The notes beneath the pieces were generated by a model. That model ran no database searches, was not told where the DNA came from, and worked only from the letters and a program-made list of their open reading frames with translations. From Novosphingobium sp. NDB2Meth1 (GTDB lineage Bacteria; Pseudomonadota; Alphaproteobacteria; Sphingomonadales; Sphingomonadaceae): a stretch of 64,000 nt of DNA. The stretch covers positions 62,001-126,000 of the forward strand of contig NZ_FPEH01000019.1 of the NCBI RefSeq assembly GCF_900117425.1, given 5' to 3'. Position 1 is the first letter of the stretch. Each line of letters opens with the position of its first letter. Below are positions 26,080 to 34,426 of this stretch, piece after piece. A program made the position numbers and the translations under genes.

Positions 26080-26865
26080 TCAGGCTCCTTGGTTCGCGGG
26101 TTCGGGGGCAGCGTGCCGCATGGGAGGAAGTCCGCCGCTGAAATCGCGAACATAGCCCGTGTTGTCGAAAGCGGTTTCGAACGATGCGCCGCTGTAGCTG
26201 AAGCACGCACCGAACCGCGAAGGTTCCTCGGCAACGCGGCGCGGGCTGTGGCTGTCGACCACATAAGCCCGCCCGCGCGCGACGAAGACGGCCATCTGGG
26301 CCATGCGCCACAGGTCTGCCTCTTCGGCAGGAAAAGACGCGTGAACCCAGCGGATGAACCCGCCGAACAGGCCCTGCCCGCGATGCTCTGCCGGCTCGAC
26401 GAGTGTCTCGTCACGGAGCACCCATGCCAGTGCCGGTTTGCCATCCTGATGCAGCGCCAGCCGCTGCTCGCCCATGCCATCCCGATCAGCGAGGGCAATT
26501 TCGACGATACCGCTGCCTTCATTCCGCACAAGCCGGCTGAGGCCCAGCCGCGCCAGTTCGACAAGATGGGTGCACTGCCCGCCGCGGTCCTCAGCGGAAA
26601 GCGCCAGCGCCGTGGCCGGTCGGCCGATCAGCGTGCGCAATGCAGCAATTGCGCCTGGACAGCTGGTCTTGGGAAAGCGGTCCATGCGGGCGGCGGCATC
26701 GGTAATGACTTGGCCATCGACGATGAGGGTGACGCCCATGTCGTGATAGTCGTCGAGCAGCGCGACATCGATCCCGTTCGCCCTCCGGGTGAAAGTTATC
26801 CGCCGCCGGTATACCCCTGTCCCGTAAGCGGGATTGGGCGGATAATGCTGGAGATTTCCGGACAT
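26080..26865 (-). CDS. DUF2889 domain-containing protein
   Basis: A 261-residue soluble protein. The segments YRRRITFTRRANGIDVALLDD, ALLDDYHDMGVTLIVDG and RMDRFPKTSCPGAIAALRTL match the DUF2889 pattern of an Asp/His region, a Met and a conserved Cys. The function of the family is unknown. The gene lies between the flavin reductase and the RibB-like gene, with gaps of 8 and 1 bases, so it is cotranscribed with flavin-handling genes. Whether it takes part in flavin chemistry or in lactone/acyl metabolism is open. Confidence 0.72.
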   Translation of the reverse strand: MSGNLQHYPPNPAYGTGVYRRRITFTRRANGIDVALLDDYHDMGVTLIVDGQVITDAAARMDRFPKTSCPGAIAALRTLIGRPATALALSAEDRGGQCTHLVELARLGLSRLVRNEGSGIVEIALADRDGMGEQRLALHQDGKPALAWVLRDETLVEPAEHRGQGLFGGFIRWVHASFPAEEADLWRMAQMAVFVARGRAYVVDSHSPRRVAEEPSRFGACFSYSGASFETAFDNTGYVRDFSGGLPPMRHAAPEPANQGA

Positions 26866-26873
26866 CGGGGGCG

Positions 26874-27404
26874 TCAGCTTGCGGCAGCGAACCGGCCGTA
26901 CGCACCCTTGAAGAACAGGAGGGGCCCCACCGCGCGCTCGACTGCCAGAGTCTCGACCCGGCCCAGCACGATCGTGTGATCACCGGCGTCAATCTCTTCG
27001 GCAATGGCGCATTCGATATGCGCGACGACACCGTCGAGCAGCGGCAGGCCGCGCCGCGACAACCGGTGTGCGGTACCGTCGAACTTGTCACCCCCGCGTG
27101 AGGCGAACCGGCGGCACAACTCGATCTGATCGTCCGCCAGCACGTTGACACAGAAATAGCCGCCGGCCCGCACCAGCGGCCAGCTGCTCGAACCGCGATC
27201 AGGGAAGAAGGCGACCAGCGGCGGATCGAGCGAAACCGAAGTGAAGCTGCCGACCACCAGCCCAGCAGCCTCGCCATCATGGCTCACCCCTGTGATGACG
27301 CAGACGCCGGTAGGATAGTTACCAAGCACGGAGCGGAAGTCGCCCGGATCAATCTCGACCCGGGTATCGGTTTCGCCCGCTGCCGTGGTGCCTTCCCCGG
27401 TCAT
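26874..27404 (-). CDS. flavin reductase family protein
   Basis: A 176-residue flavin-reductase-like protein of the FMN-binding split-barrel type: VLGNYPTGVCVITG, then SFTSVSLDPPLVAFFPDRGS and GGDKFDGTAHRLSRRGLPLL. These match NAD(P)H:FMN reductase partners of two-component monooxygenases. The ATG at 27402-27404 is chosen because it lies just inside the end of the upstream hydratase gene; the longer frame would overlap it by 77 bases. It would supply FMNH2 to the three luciferase-like monooxygenases at 33-40 kb. The camphor enzymes of this type are known to depend on such a reductase. Confidence 0.86.
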   Translation of the reverse strand: MTGEGTTAAGETDTRVEIDPGDFRSVLGNYPTGVCVITGVSHDGEAAGLVVGSFTSVSLDPPLVAFFPDRGSSSWPLVRAGGYFCVNVLADDQIELCRRFASRGGDKFDGTAHRLSRRGLPLLDGVVAHIECAIAEEIDAGDHTIVLGRVETLAVERAVGPLLFFKGAYGRFAAAS

Positions 27405-27405
27405 G

Positions 27406-28176
27406 TCAGCGTCCGGTCCACACCGGCTTGCGGCGCTCGGCCCCTGCCAGTTCGCCCTCGCGCTTGTCGTGGCTTTCGGCATATTGCTCGATCTCCTCGA
27501 AGCGCGTCATCAGCGCGACTTCGAGCGGATAGCCGAGACGACCCAGCGCCGCGGCCTTTGCCGCCTGATTGGCGAGCGGCGAGGCCGCCGTGACCTTGTC
27601 CGCCCACTTATGCGCCGTGGCTGCCAGATCGGCAAACGGGACGACCTCGTTGACGAGGCCAAAGCGCGCGGCCACATCGGCCTTGATCCGCTCGCCGGTC
27701 AGGATCATCGCCATCGCGATATGGTGGGGCAATTGCCGCATCGCGCGGTGCACGACGCCGCATTCGCCGATGATGCCGACCTTGGTTTCAGGCAGCCCGA
27801 ACTGGGCGGTTTCTGCAGCGACAATGATATCCGCGCACATCGCCAGCTCAAAGCCGCCGCCAACACAGAAGCCCTGCACCGCCGCAATCAGCGGCTTCCT
27901 GAGCGTGACCAGCGGCCCACCGATCCCGGTCAATCCGCCGGCCAGCGCCATGCGTGTCTTGCGCTCCGCGCCGCCCGAAACATCAGCTCCGATACAGAAA
28001 CCCTTTTCGCCTTCTGCCGAAAGGATCGCGCACCAGATATCCGGATCGGCGTTGATCGTGTTCCAGGCGTCCAGCAGGAGGTCGTCCATTTCCTGCGTGA
28101 TCGCGTTGAGACCCTGCGGGCGGTTGAGGCGGACATGTGCGACATGCCCCTCGATCGTGAATTCGACGTCTGCCAT
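27406..28176 (-). CDS. enoyl-CoA hydratase (crotonase, both catalytic Glu kept)
   Basis: A 256-residue crotonase. Both hydratase glutamates are present: one in GGGFELAMCADI and one in AQFGLPETKVG. The oxyanion hole is in GFCIGADVSGG. It should hydrate a trans-2-enoyl-CoA. It follows the second crotonase by 2 bases and precedes the flavin reductase. After the lactone made by an OTEMO-type enzyme opens, the camphor pathway continues by beta-oxidation of a trimethylpimelyl-CoA. This enzyme could act there, but that is inference. Confidence 0.88.
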   Translation of the reverse strand: MADVEFTIEGHVAHVRLNRPQGLNAITQEMDDLLLDAWNTINADPDIWCAILSAEGEKGFCIGADVSGGAERKTRMALAGGLTGIGGPLVTLRKPLIAAVQGFCVGGGFELAMCADIIVAAETAQFGLPETKVGIIGECGVVHRAMRQLPHHIAMAMILTGERIKADVAARFGLVNEVVPFADLAATAHKWADKVTAASPLANQAAKAAALGRLGYPLEVALMTRFEEIEQYAESHDKREGELAGAERRKPVWTGR

Positions 28177-28178
28177 GT

Positions 28179-29015
28179 TTACTCCTCCGGCGCGACGAGC
28201 GGGCTCGTCGGCGCGACTTTGAACTGCTGGATGACGGCCTTGAGGCCCTGCTCCTTCATGCGCTGGCGGATCTCGAGAACCGCCGGTGCCAGGTGCAGCA
28301 GCGCGTCGATTTCAGCGATACCGGACAAGGCCTGCCTGAACCCTGCCGCCTCGGTGGCGCGGTTGATCGAGAGCTTCTTGAGCCTCAGGACCTCGGGCGG
28401 GGTCAAGGCGATCCGCTGCGCCAGCGAGCGCACCGCCGGAATGAGCTGCGCGGCGGGCACGCAGTGGTTCGCCCAGCCCCAGGTTACGGCGGTTGGCCCG
28501 TCGATCCAGTTGCCCGGCACGAACGCGAATTCCTTGGCGCGCTTCGGGCCGACAAGGCTGACCCAGGTCGGCGCAATGAAACCGCCGCCGATCGGAATGG
28601 TCGGCTCGCCGATCCGCACATCATCGGCAACGACGGTGATATCGGTGAACACGCACATCTGCGCCGCAGCGGCCAGGCAGAAGCCGTGAACCGCAGCGAT
28701 CACCGGCTTGGGATGATCCCACATCAGCAGCCAGCGTTCGACATTGGCGCGAAGGCGGGCTTGGTCGGCCATCGGATCAGCGGGGCCGCTGTCACCTGCA
28801 CCATAGCTGCCAAGGTCCATCCCGGAGCAGAACCCCTTGCCCTCGCCGCGTATGGCGATCACCGGACCGCCCTCGTGCTTCAACCTCCCGAGTGCGTCGG
28901 CAAACTCGTCGAGCAACTGCGGCGACAAGGCATTGGCCGCCTCAGGCCGATCGAGCACGATCCAGCTGAGCGCTTCCTCGTGCTCGATCCGGATCGTGGC
29001 ATAGTCGCTCGCCAT
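28179..29015 (-). CDS. crotonase-fold protein lacking both hydratase glutamates
   Basis: A 278-residue enoyl-CoA hydratase/isomerase superfamily member. The oxyanion hole is GKGFCSGMDLGSYG. At the two sites where hydratases carry Glu it reads AAAAQMCVFTDI (Gln) and VRIGEPTIPIGGG (Thr). Simple hydratase activity is therefore unlikely. Known crotonases without these residues catalyse isomerisation, ring opening, C-C hydrolysis or lyase reactions. The C-terminal 30 residues form an extra tail ending SPLVAPEE. It lies between a SnoaL-like gene and a canonical crotonase in the same operon. Confidence 0.84.
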   Translation of the reverse strand: MASDYATIRIEHEEALSWIVLDRPEAANALSPQLLDEFADALGRLKHEGGPVIAIRGEGKGFCSGMDLGSYGAGDSGPADPMADQARLRANVERWLLMWDHPKPVIAAVHGFCLAAAAQMCVFTDITVVADDVRIGEPTIPIGGGFIAPTWVSLVGPKRAKEFAFVPGNWIDGPTAVTWGWANHCVPAAQLIPAVRSLAQRIALTPPEVLRLKKLSINRATEAAGFRQALSGIAEIDALLHLAPAVLEIRQRMKEQGLKAVIQQFKVAPTSPLVAPEE

Positions 29016-29020
29016 TGTGG

Positions 29021-29482
29021 TTACTCGGCGCGTCCGATGGGGTTAGCGGCGCGTACGTGATAGTCCGTCGCCATCGTGGTCTTGAGGATGCGCTGCTTGA
29101 ACTTCCACTGCCCGTCCCGCTTGACGATGACGTCATGGTACTGGCCATAAAGAATGCCGTCGGGGCGTTCCTTGGTGTAGCGGTGGATGGCGAGCACGGC
29201 GGCGCGCAGCGTCACCTCGGTGTCACTGACCCAGTCGATCACGATGTTGGAGACATGGTGCGAAGTCGCGCGGAAGAACGTGCCGATCCCGTCGAGCGTC
29301 TTGGCATAGGCCTCGATCCCGGTCGCGCCGAAATTCGGGGCATAGCTGACTTCGCAATCTTCGACGAACAGCTCGATCATCTTCTCGGGCATGTTCATGT
29401 CGAGGTAGTAGGCGTAGTCGAAAACGATCCGCTCGATCGCGCGTTCCTCCACGATCCGGTCCAGGGCGCTTGCTACATCCAC
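29021..29482 (-). CDS. SnoaL-like (NTF2 superfamily) protein
   Basis: A 153-residue cone-shaped NTF2-like protein. It opens with an N-terminal helix (RAIERIVFDYAYYLDMNMPE) and then ELFVEDCEVSYAP. The beta-sheet includes FFRATSHHVSNIVIDW with a His pair, and DGILYGQYHDVIVKRDGQWK. The SnoaL/ketosteroid-isomerase group holds cyclases, isomerases and dehydratases, and also subunits without catalysis. It is 5 bases before the crotonase gene. Two further SnoaL-like genes lie in this block (29567 and 40727), an unusual concentration. Function is not assignable. Confidence 0.82.
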   Translation of the reverse strand: MDVASALDRIVEERAIERIVFDYAYYLDMNMPEKMIELFVEDCEVSYAPNFGATGIEAYAKTLDGIGTFFRATSHHVSNIVIDWVSDTEVTLRAAVLAIHRYTKERPDGILYGQYHDVIVKRDGQWKFKQRILKTTMATDYHVRAANPIGRAE

Positions 29483-29566
29483 GACATCTCTCCTTTTTCA
29501 TTCAGTGGGTTGAGCCCTAAGTTCCAGCTCCTACCCGCAAATCCCGGGCAAACCATGCCCACCCGA

Positions 29567-30082
29567 TCAACCATCCCGCCGCCTTGGAAAATCGGAAGCC
29601 AGCGGCTCGGCACCGGGCCAGCGCACGTTGAGCGCGCTCGTCAACGAGGCCTCCACAGCAGACCAGGGCGCCATGTGCACGACCCTCATGGCGCGGACTG
29701 CGAGCCGCCATTCGCCCTCCTCACGTTCGTAGCGGTCGACGTAGCGGACCGCTCCGAAGTAGGTTGCCGCACCGAGGCCCAGTTCGAGATGAGCGCAGAC
29801 GAGGCCATCCGCCGCATCGGGTCCGTCAATCCGGATATGCACATAGTGCGGCGTATGGACGGTCTGGCCCATGCCGGAGCGCGCCGCCTTCAGGACCGCG
29901 ACAATCCCGTCGCGGCCATCGGCATCCTCAAAGCCAGAGGCTTCAAAACGTGCTGATCGGGTAAAACACTGCGCCAGCGCGGCGTAGTCATCATCGTCGG
30001 CTGCACGGAAGTAGCCCGCGACCAGATCCTGAATCGCTGCCCTGTCCTCCAGTATCCTGATGCGCTCTTCCAGCGATGGCAC
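29567..30082 (-). CDS. SnoaL-like (NTF2 superfamily) protein
   Basis: A 171-residue NTF2-like protein with RIRILEDRAAIQDLVAGYF, then AALAQCFTRSARFEASGFED and a sheet ending in YVDRYEREEGEWRLAVRAM. The GTG at 30080-30082 is chosen because GGAGAG lies 8 bases upstream; a TTG at 30097 would add 5 residues with a poorly placed site. It is first in the minus operon that continues to 24272, although an 84-base gap precedes the next gene. The start is 52 bases from operator B copy 2. It may be an isomerase or dehydratase acting on a cyclic intermediate, but there is no direct evidence. Confidence 0.78.
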   Translation of the reverse strand: MPSLEERIRILEDRAAIQDLVAGYFRAADDDDYAALAQCFTRSARFEASGFEDADGRDGIVAVLKAARSGMGQTVHTPHYVHIRIDGPDAADGLVCAHLELGLGAATYFGAVRYVDRYEREEGEWRLAVRAMRVVHMAPWSAVEASLTSALNVRWPGAEPLASDFPRRRDG

Positions 30083-30133
30083 GACACGACTCTCCAACTC
30101 TTCAAACCGATATGGGCAAGGCGGAAACCGCAG

Positions 30134-30149
30134 TCAACACATAAGTTGA
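30134..30149. promoter_or_regulatory. operator B, copy 2 (divergent SnoaL operon / CMD-like gene)
   Basis: TCAACACATAAGTTGA: both 5-bp arms are exact and the spacer is 6 bases. It lies 52 bases before the minus-strand SnoaL-like gene and 32 bases before the plus-strand gene at 30181. Confidence 0.72.
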
Positions 30150-30180
30150 CAGTTTCAAACGGAGTGGGCAAAGTCCTCTC

Positions 30181-30840
30181 ATGACAGTTATTTCGATTGC
30201 GCAGCTGCGCGCAGAAGCGGAAACCATGACGGCGTCGCTTGGTGAGGGAGAGCCGCTCGACGCGCTCGGCGTTGCCCTCGTAACCCTCGCCGTAACCGCG
30301 TCCGTAACCGCGCTCGAACGCGCCGGGATCAAGCGCGCCATCGCTCAGGCTTTCGATGCGGGCGCGACCATAGCGCAAGTACAGGAAATCCTCGCGCTTT
30401 CCTCCGGGCTTGGCGTGCACACCCTGATGGTTACAGCCGCCCCAGTGCTGGATGCGGCCGCAGCCCGAGGGCTGATAGACGCCGCGCAGCCACTCGATGC
30501 CGAGCGCCAGTCACTGTGGGACCGGTACGTTGGCAATGATCCTTTCTGGAAGGGCGTTACTGAGGAGCTGCCCGGATTTCTCGAGGCAATGCTGCGCCTT
30601 TCTCCCGACATCTTTGTCGGCTTCTTTGACTACTGTGCGATTCCCTGGCGCAGCGGCACCGTTCGCGCGCGGATAAAGGAACTTGCCGCGCTCGCCTGCG
30701 ACGTAACGCCTAGCCATCGCTTTCGACCCGGCTTTCGCGTGCACCTCAAGAATGCCATCGCGCTCGGCATCGGCCGCCGCGCCATCCTGCAAGCGCTCGA
30801 TATCGCCGCCGCGGTGCCGGAGCACCGCGGCACCGAATGA
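30181..30840 (+). CDS. carboxymuconolactone decarboxylase-like (AhpD fold) protein
   Basis: A 219-residue all-helical protein. The C-terminal half VRARIKELAALACDVTPSHR and HLKNAIALGIGRRAILQALD matches the CMD/AhpD core. The redox CxxC of AhpD is absent; only one Cys is present there. The N-terminal half looks like a second, diverged repeat (IAQVQEILALSSGLGVHTLM). Family members decarboxylate gamma-carboxymuconolactone or act as thiol peroxidase partners, and many have unknown roles. It is read from the divergent promoter holding operator B copy 2 and ends against the P450 gene, tail to tail. Confidence 0.76.
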   Translation: MTVISIAQLRAEAETMTASLGEGEPLDALGVALVTLAVTASVTALERAGIKRAIAQAFDAGATIAQVQEILALSSGLGVHTLMVTAAPVLDAAAARGLIDAAQPLDAERQSLWDRYVGNDPFWKGVTEELPGFLEAMLRLSPDIFVGFFDYCAIPWRSGTVRARIKELAALACDVTPSHRFRPGFRVHLKNAIALGIGRRAILQALDIAAAVPEHRGTE

Positions 30841-32100
30841 TCACCCGGCCTTGCCGGCATCCCAGATCAGCGGAACATTCTCGACCGCGGCGACGATGCC
30901 CGAATGGTAGATCGGGTTCGCCCCGGGTGCGAGGCTGAACTCCGGAATCCGGCGGATCCACTCCTGCAGCGTGACCGTTGCCTCGAGCCGCGCGAGGTGG
31001 AGCCCGGCGCAGCGGTGCGGGCCAGCCGCAAAGGTACTGTGCTGCGGAGCCTTGCGGTCCCAATCGAGGTTCCAGGGATCCTCGTTTTCATCCGGATCGA
31101 GGCCGTGGAGCGCCGTCGGCAGCAGGATCATGTCGCCCTGCTTGAGTTCGACGCCGCGATAGGTCTGATCAGCGGCGACCATGCGGGCGTCTGAAACGAC
31201 CGGGAAACGGCGGAACAATTCCTCGACACCGCGGCGCAGCTTCAGTTCGTCGTCACGGATCTCCGCAACCTTTTCCGGATGCCGCGCGAGATAGATCATC
31301 GCGAAACTAAGGAAATTGACGACCGTATCGAGCCCGCCGAGCAGGAGCAGCGAAATCAGCCCGACGGCCTTGTCATGCGGCATGGGCTCGCCGTTGATCG
31401 TGCCGTTGACCATGACCGAAATGAGATCGGTGCCATCCTTCCCGCGCCGTTCGCGAATGATCGGATCGACATAGGCGTCAAAACCGCGGTTGGCCGCATC
31501 GAGCGTTGCAGCCATTTCTTCGGGCGTATTGCCCGATGGCCGGGTCATGTCCTGCGCAAAAACAGCGAGCTTGGGTACGTCGGACATCGGCAAGTCCGCC
31601 ATCGCCATGAAGACCTTGACCGGGAAGACATTAGCGTACTCGGCGGCAAAATCGCAGTGTCCACGCGCGACCATCGGCGCGATCAGGTCTGCCGCCGCCT
31701 GGCGTACCTGATCTTCCATCCTGCGAATCTGCGCAGGATTGAGCCCGGTATCGAGCAGCTTGCGGTAGGGCGTGTGCTCGGGCGGATCCATTCGCGTCGG
31801 GACCATGCCATACTTTTCGCCCGCTTCCTTGGGCAGGAAGATCACCTGGCTCGAGAAGCGCGAGGGGTCGCTGTAGATTTCCTTGATGACCTCGCCGCGC
31901 GTCGCGACCCAGTGGCCGCCGGTTAGCGGAGTCCACGCCAGTTCGGGCGTGCCATCCGTCTGCAATGCCTTCCATGCCTCATGGAAGCCGTTCTCGATCC
32001 CGTCGATCGCATACATGTCGATATCGCGGACAAGGGCTTCTGGAACGTGCGGCGGGCGCGGCGCGCGCACGCGACTGTCGTCAATTGCGGTTTGCGTCAT
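30841..32100 (-). CDS. camC: cytochrome P450, CYP101 (P450cam)-like
   Basis: A 419-residue P450. The heme loop is [17 protein letters not shown] with Cys near 362, the I-helix GGLDTVVNF keeps the Asp-Thr pair of P450cam, and the K-helix ExxR is EELFRR. From memory of P450cam, the substrate-pocket segment [20 protein letters not shown] keeps equivalents of Phe87, Tyr96 (hydrogen bond to the camphor ketone) and Thr101. The end [17 protein letters not shown] and [15 protein letters not shown] is also P450cam-like. The likely reaction is 5-exo hydroxylation of camphor or a related terpenoid. No ferredoxin or reductase gene is nearby. It is last in the operon LLM-LLM-ADH-P450. Confidence 0.88.
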   Translation of the reverse strand: MTQTAIDDSRVRAPRPPHVPEALVRDIDMYAIDGIENGFHEAWKALQTDGTPELAWTPLTGGHWVATRGEVIKEIYSDPSRFSSQVIFLPKEAGEKYGMVPTRMDPPEHTPYRKLLDTGLNPAQIRRMEDQVRQAAADLIAPMVARGHCDFAAEYANVFPVKVFMAMADLPMSDVPKLAVFAQDMTRPSGNTPEEMAATLDAANRGFDAYVDPIIRERRGKDGTDLISVMVNGTINGEPMPHDKAVGLISLLLLGGLDTVVNFLSFAMIYLARHPEKVAEIRDDELKLRRGVEELFRRFPVVSDARMVAADQTYRGVELKQGDMILLPTALHGLDPDENEDPWNLDWDRKAPQHSTFAAGPHRCAGLHLARLEATVTLQEWIRRIPEFSLAPGANPIYHSGIVAAVENVPLIWDAGKAG

Positions 32101-32118
32101 GGAACGTCCTTCCGTGCG

Positions 32119-33204
32119 TCAGCTGATTTCGGGATCGATGATGGCCTTGATCACCGCACCTGCGGCCGTCGCCTCAAGCGCTTCCAGCGCCCCTGCGACA
32201 CCGAACCGGTGGCTGACGATTTCGGCCAGCGGGTATTCGCCATTGAGTCGCGCCGCGAGGTGCAAGGCCTGATGGAAATGCTTGGGCTTGGCGAAGGTCG
32301 CCCCCGCAATCGTCAGGTTCTTGATCGTGAGGTCGCGCGGGGAAATCGGCTGCGTGCCGATAGCCCCCCACAGGCCAAGGATGATGTAGCGGCCATGATT
32401 GCCCGCGATGTCGACGCCTTCAGGGAAGGCGGGCAAGGCGCCGGCTGCTTCAACCACGATATCCGGCCCGTTGGGCGCTACCCGGTCGTAGATCTGCCGG
32501 CGGCGTTCCTCCGGGCTGTCCTTGAGCGATACGGTCGCCGTCGCGCCGAGCGAGCGGGCGATTGCAAGGCGGTTCTCATGCATGTCGACCGCGATCACTT
32601 CCCGCGCGCCCGAAAGCTTCGCCAGAAGGATGGCAGAGAGGCCGACCGGGCCCGCCCCCTGCACCACGACGGTATCGCCCATGCGCACCGGCCCGCAGCG
32701 ATCGAACCCGCGCAGCGCGGTGGGAAGCGCGCAGCCCAGCGCGATCACCGCCTCGACCGAGGCGCCATCAGGCAGCCGGAAGAAGGCAAGGCCATTGGGC
32801 AGCCAGGCGTAATCGGCATAGCTGCCCCAGTTGGGCTTTTCGGCATGTTCGAAGAAGGTCGAATTGTCGCAGGGAGTCTCATCAAGCACGGTGCAGCTGT
32901 GGCAGCGATGGCAAAGCGCAATCGGCGCCCAGTAGACGAGGTCACCCGGCTTGACCGCAACCCCGGCATAGTCGGTCGTCACGCCCGCGCCGAGCTTCTC
33001 GATCCGGCCAACCCCTTCATGGCCAAGAATGATCGGGAACGGCATGACACCGGCCTCGCCCGACATGATGTGCACGTCGCTGCCGCAGACGCCGCCCGCT
33101 ACGATGCGCACCAGCGCTCCGCCGGGTTCGGGATCGTAGATCTCGACATCCCAGGTCTCGACCCGGTTGGGTTCGACCAGCACGCATGCTCTTGCCTTGC
33201 TCAT
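32119..33204 (-). CDS. camD: zinc-dependent alcohol dehydrogenase, CamD-like
   Basis: A 361-residue zinc MDR. The catalytic zinc ligands are in GGVCGSDVH and GHEGVGRIE. The structural zinc site is CHRCHSCTVLDETPC. The Rossmann motif is QGAGPVGLSAILLAK. The ATG at 33202-33204 is chosen because GAGAGGA lies 8 bases upstream. The length equals that of the 5-exo-hydroxycamphor dehydrogenase of P. putida, and the gene sits beside the CYP101-like gene as camD does. The expected reaction is oxidation of the hydroxylated terpenoid to a diketone with NAD. The match is from memory and context. Confidence 0.82.
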   Translation of the reverse strand: MSKARACVLVEPNRVETWDVEIYDPEPGGALVRIVAGGVCGSDVHIMSGEAGVMPFPIILGHEGVGRIEKLGAGVTTDYAGVAVKPGDLVYWAPIALCHRCHSCTVLDETPCDNSTFFEHAEKPNWGSYADYAWLPNGLAFFRLPDGASVEAVIALGCALPTALRGFDRCGPVRMGDTVVVQGAGPVGLSAILLAKLSGAREVIAVDMHENRLAIARSLGATATVSLKDSPEERRRQIYDRVAPNGPDIVVEAAGALPAFPEGVDIAGNHGRYIILGLWGAIGTQPISPRDLTIKNLTIAGATFAKPKHFHQALHLAARLNGEYPLAEIVSHRFGVAGALEALEATAAGAVIKAIIDPEIS

Positions 33205-33283
33205 CACACAGTCCTCTCGCGAGCCCGGCGAGGGCAACCGCGGCGCGTCTGCCGGCGCCCTCGGTTACCGACCCGGGAGGGGT

Positions 33284-34384
33284 TCAATTGGGCATGCGCA
33301 CCTTGGGACAGACCTCGGTCGCAAGCCGGCGCAGCGATTCCTCCCAGGGCTTGGGATCGTCGATGCTGTCATGCTGGTTGGCCACGATCTGCCCCCAGCC
33401 GCCGACCGCATCGGCAAGCTTTTCCAGCTTCTCGATCACCGTTTCGGGCGAACCGCACAGGATCACGTGCTCGACAAGGAAATCCTCGTCGATTGCGTCA
33501 GGCGTGATGTCGATCCCGCTATCGTGGATGATCCCGTCGAACAGCCCGAACTTGACGTAGATTTCCTTCAGATACTTGTGCCAGGTCTGCATCAGCCCGG
33601 TCTTGCGCACGAGCCGCTTTGCCTCGGCATCGGTATCGGCGATGAAGATGTCGCGGCACACGCGGTAGCGCTTGCGGTCAGGAGTATGGCCCTTCGAGAT
33701 CATCGCCTCGGCCCAGGTATCCCAGTGCGCGCGCATCTGCGGGGTACCGCCGAAGAACGAGATCGGCGAGTAGTCGCGCTCGCCGGCAAACTTCATCGAG
33801 GATGACTTCATCGACAGGCCGGTCACCGCCAGTTCCAGCGCCGCGCGGCCGCCATAGGGGCCGTTGTTGGCGATCTCGACGTGGTACTCCGGCATCGTGT
33901 CCGGCCCGGGGAAGCCGGCCTGGAAGTACTTGCCCTTCTCGATGAAGGGCTTGCCCTCCCACACCCGCTCCATGAGCGCCAGCGCTTCCAACTGCATCGG
34001 CGGCAGCGGGCCGATGCTCTCGAAGCCGTGAAGGATCGCGTCGGTGTGGTGGCCGCCGGGCGCCACGCCAAGGAAATAGCGGCCTTCCATGACCTGGCTC
34101 AGCCAGCCGATGCGGATCGCAAGCGTTGCCGGGTCATGGTAGGGCAGCAGGTGCGCCATCGGCGCAAAACGGATCTGCTTCGTGGTATGCGCGCAGGCGG
34201 CGATGATCGCTTCTGGCATCGGAATGTTCTCCCAGCCCAGCGTGTAGTGCTCGCCGATCATGTAGTCGGCAAACCCCGCCTCATCGGCGATCCTCGCGAT
34301 ATCGACCGCCCAGTCGAACACCTGGCGCGGTGTGCGGCTCGGCGGATTGTAGGGCGTCATGAAGATACCGCACTGCATGGCCAT
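33284..34384 (-). CDS. camE25: LLM flavin-dependent oxidoreductase, 2,5-diketocamphane monooxygenase-like
   Basis: A 366-residue luciferase-like TIM barrel. Characteristic segments are CGIFMTPYNPPSRTPRQVFDW, FAPMAHLLPYHDPATLAI, EGRYFLGVAPGGHHTDAILH and YFQAGFPGPDTMPEYHVEIA. They fit, from memory, the FMN-dependent type II Baeyer-Villiger enzyme 2,5-DKCMO, which cleaves (+)-camphor-derived 2,5-diketocamphane. FMNH2 would come from the reductase at 26874. The first ATG at 34384 has GGGAGA 7 bases upstream. It lies between a third LLM gene and the CamD-like gene in one operon. A paralogue of the 3,6 type is at 38762. Confidence 0.82.
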   Translation of the reverse strand: MAMQCGIFMTPYNPPSRTPRQVFDWAVDIARIADEAGFADYMIGEHYTLGWENIPMPEAIIAACAHTTKQIRFAPMAHLLPYHDPATLAIRIGWLSQVMEGRYFLGVAPGGHHTDAILHGFESIGPLPPMQLEALALMERVWEGKPFIEKGKYFQAGFPGPDTMPEYHVEIANNGPYGGRAALELAVTGLSMKSSSMKFAGERDYSPISFFGGTPQMRAHWDTWAEAMISKGHTPDRKRYRVCRDIFIADTDAEAKRLVRKTGLMQTWHKYLKEIYVKFGLFDGIIHDSGIDITPDAIDEDFLVEHVILCGSPETVIEKLEKLADAVGGWGQIVANQHDSIDDPKPWEESLRRLATEVCPKVRMPN

Positions 34385-34399
34385 TCCATCTCTCCCAGC

Positions 34400-34418
34400 G
34401 TTTGAATTGGTTTCAAAC
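34400..34418. promoter_or_regulatory. inverted repeat between two LLM genes
   Basis: GTTTGAA at 34400-34406 and TTCAAAC at 34412-34418 form a perfect 7-bp inverted repeat with a 5-base centre. It sits in the 42-base gap between two codirectional minus-strand genes, 16 bases before the start of the 2,5-DKCMO-like gene. It could be an internal operator or an mRNA hairpin. It differs from operator B. Confidence 0.4.
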
Positions 34419-34426
34419 TTTATGCC

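Noticed and set aside
24978..26564. Long N-terminal extension of the RibB-like protein (162 residues upstream)
   Set aside because: The extension overlaps the DUF2889 gene in another frame and has an unlikely composition; the RibB fold begins at the ATG at 26078.
26866..27420. Possible FMN riboswitch in front of the RibB-like gene
   Set aside because: The gene starts 1 base after the DUF2889 gene and the operon gaps are only a few bases, so there is no room for a riboswitch leader.
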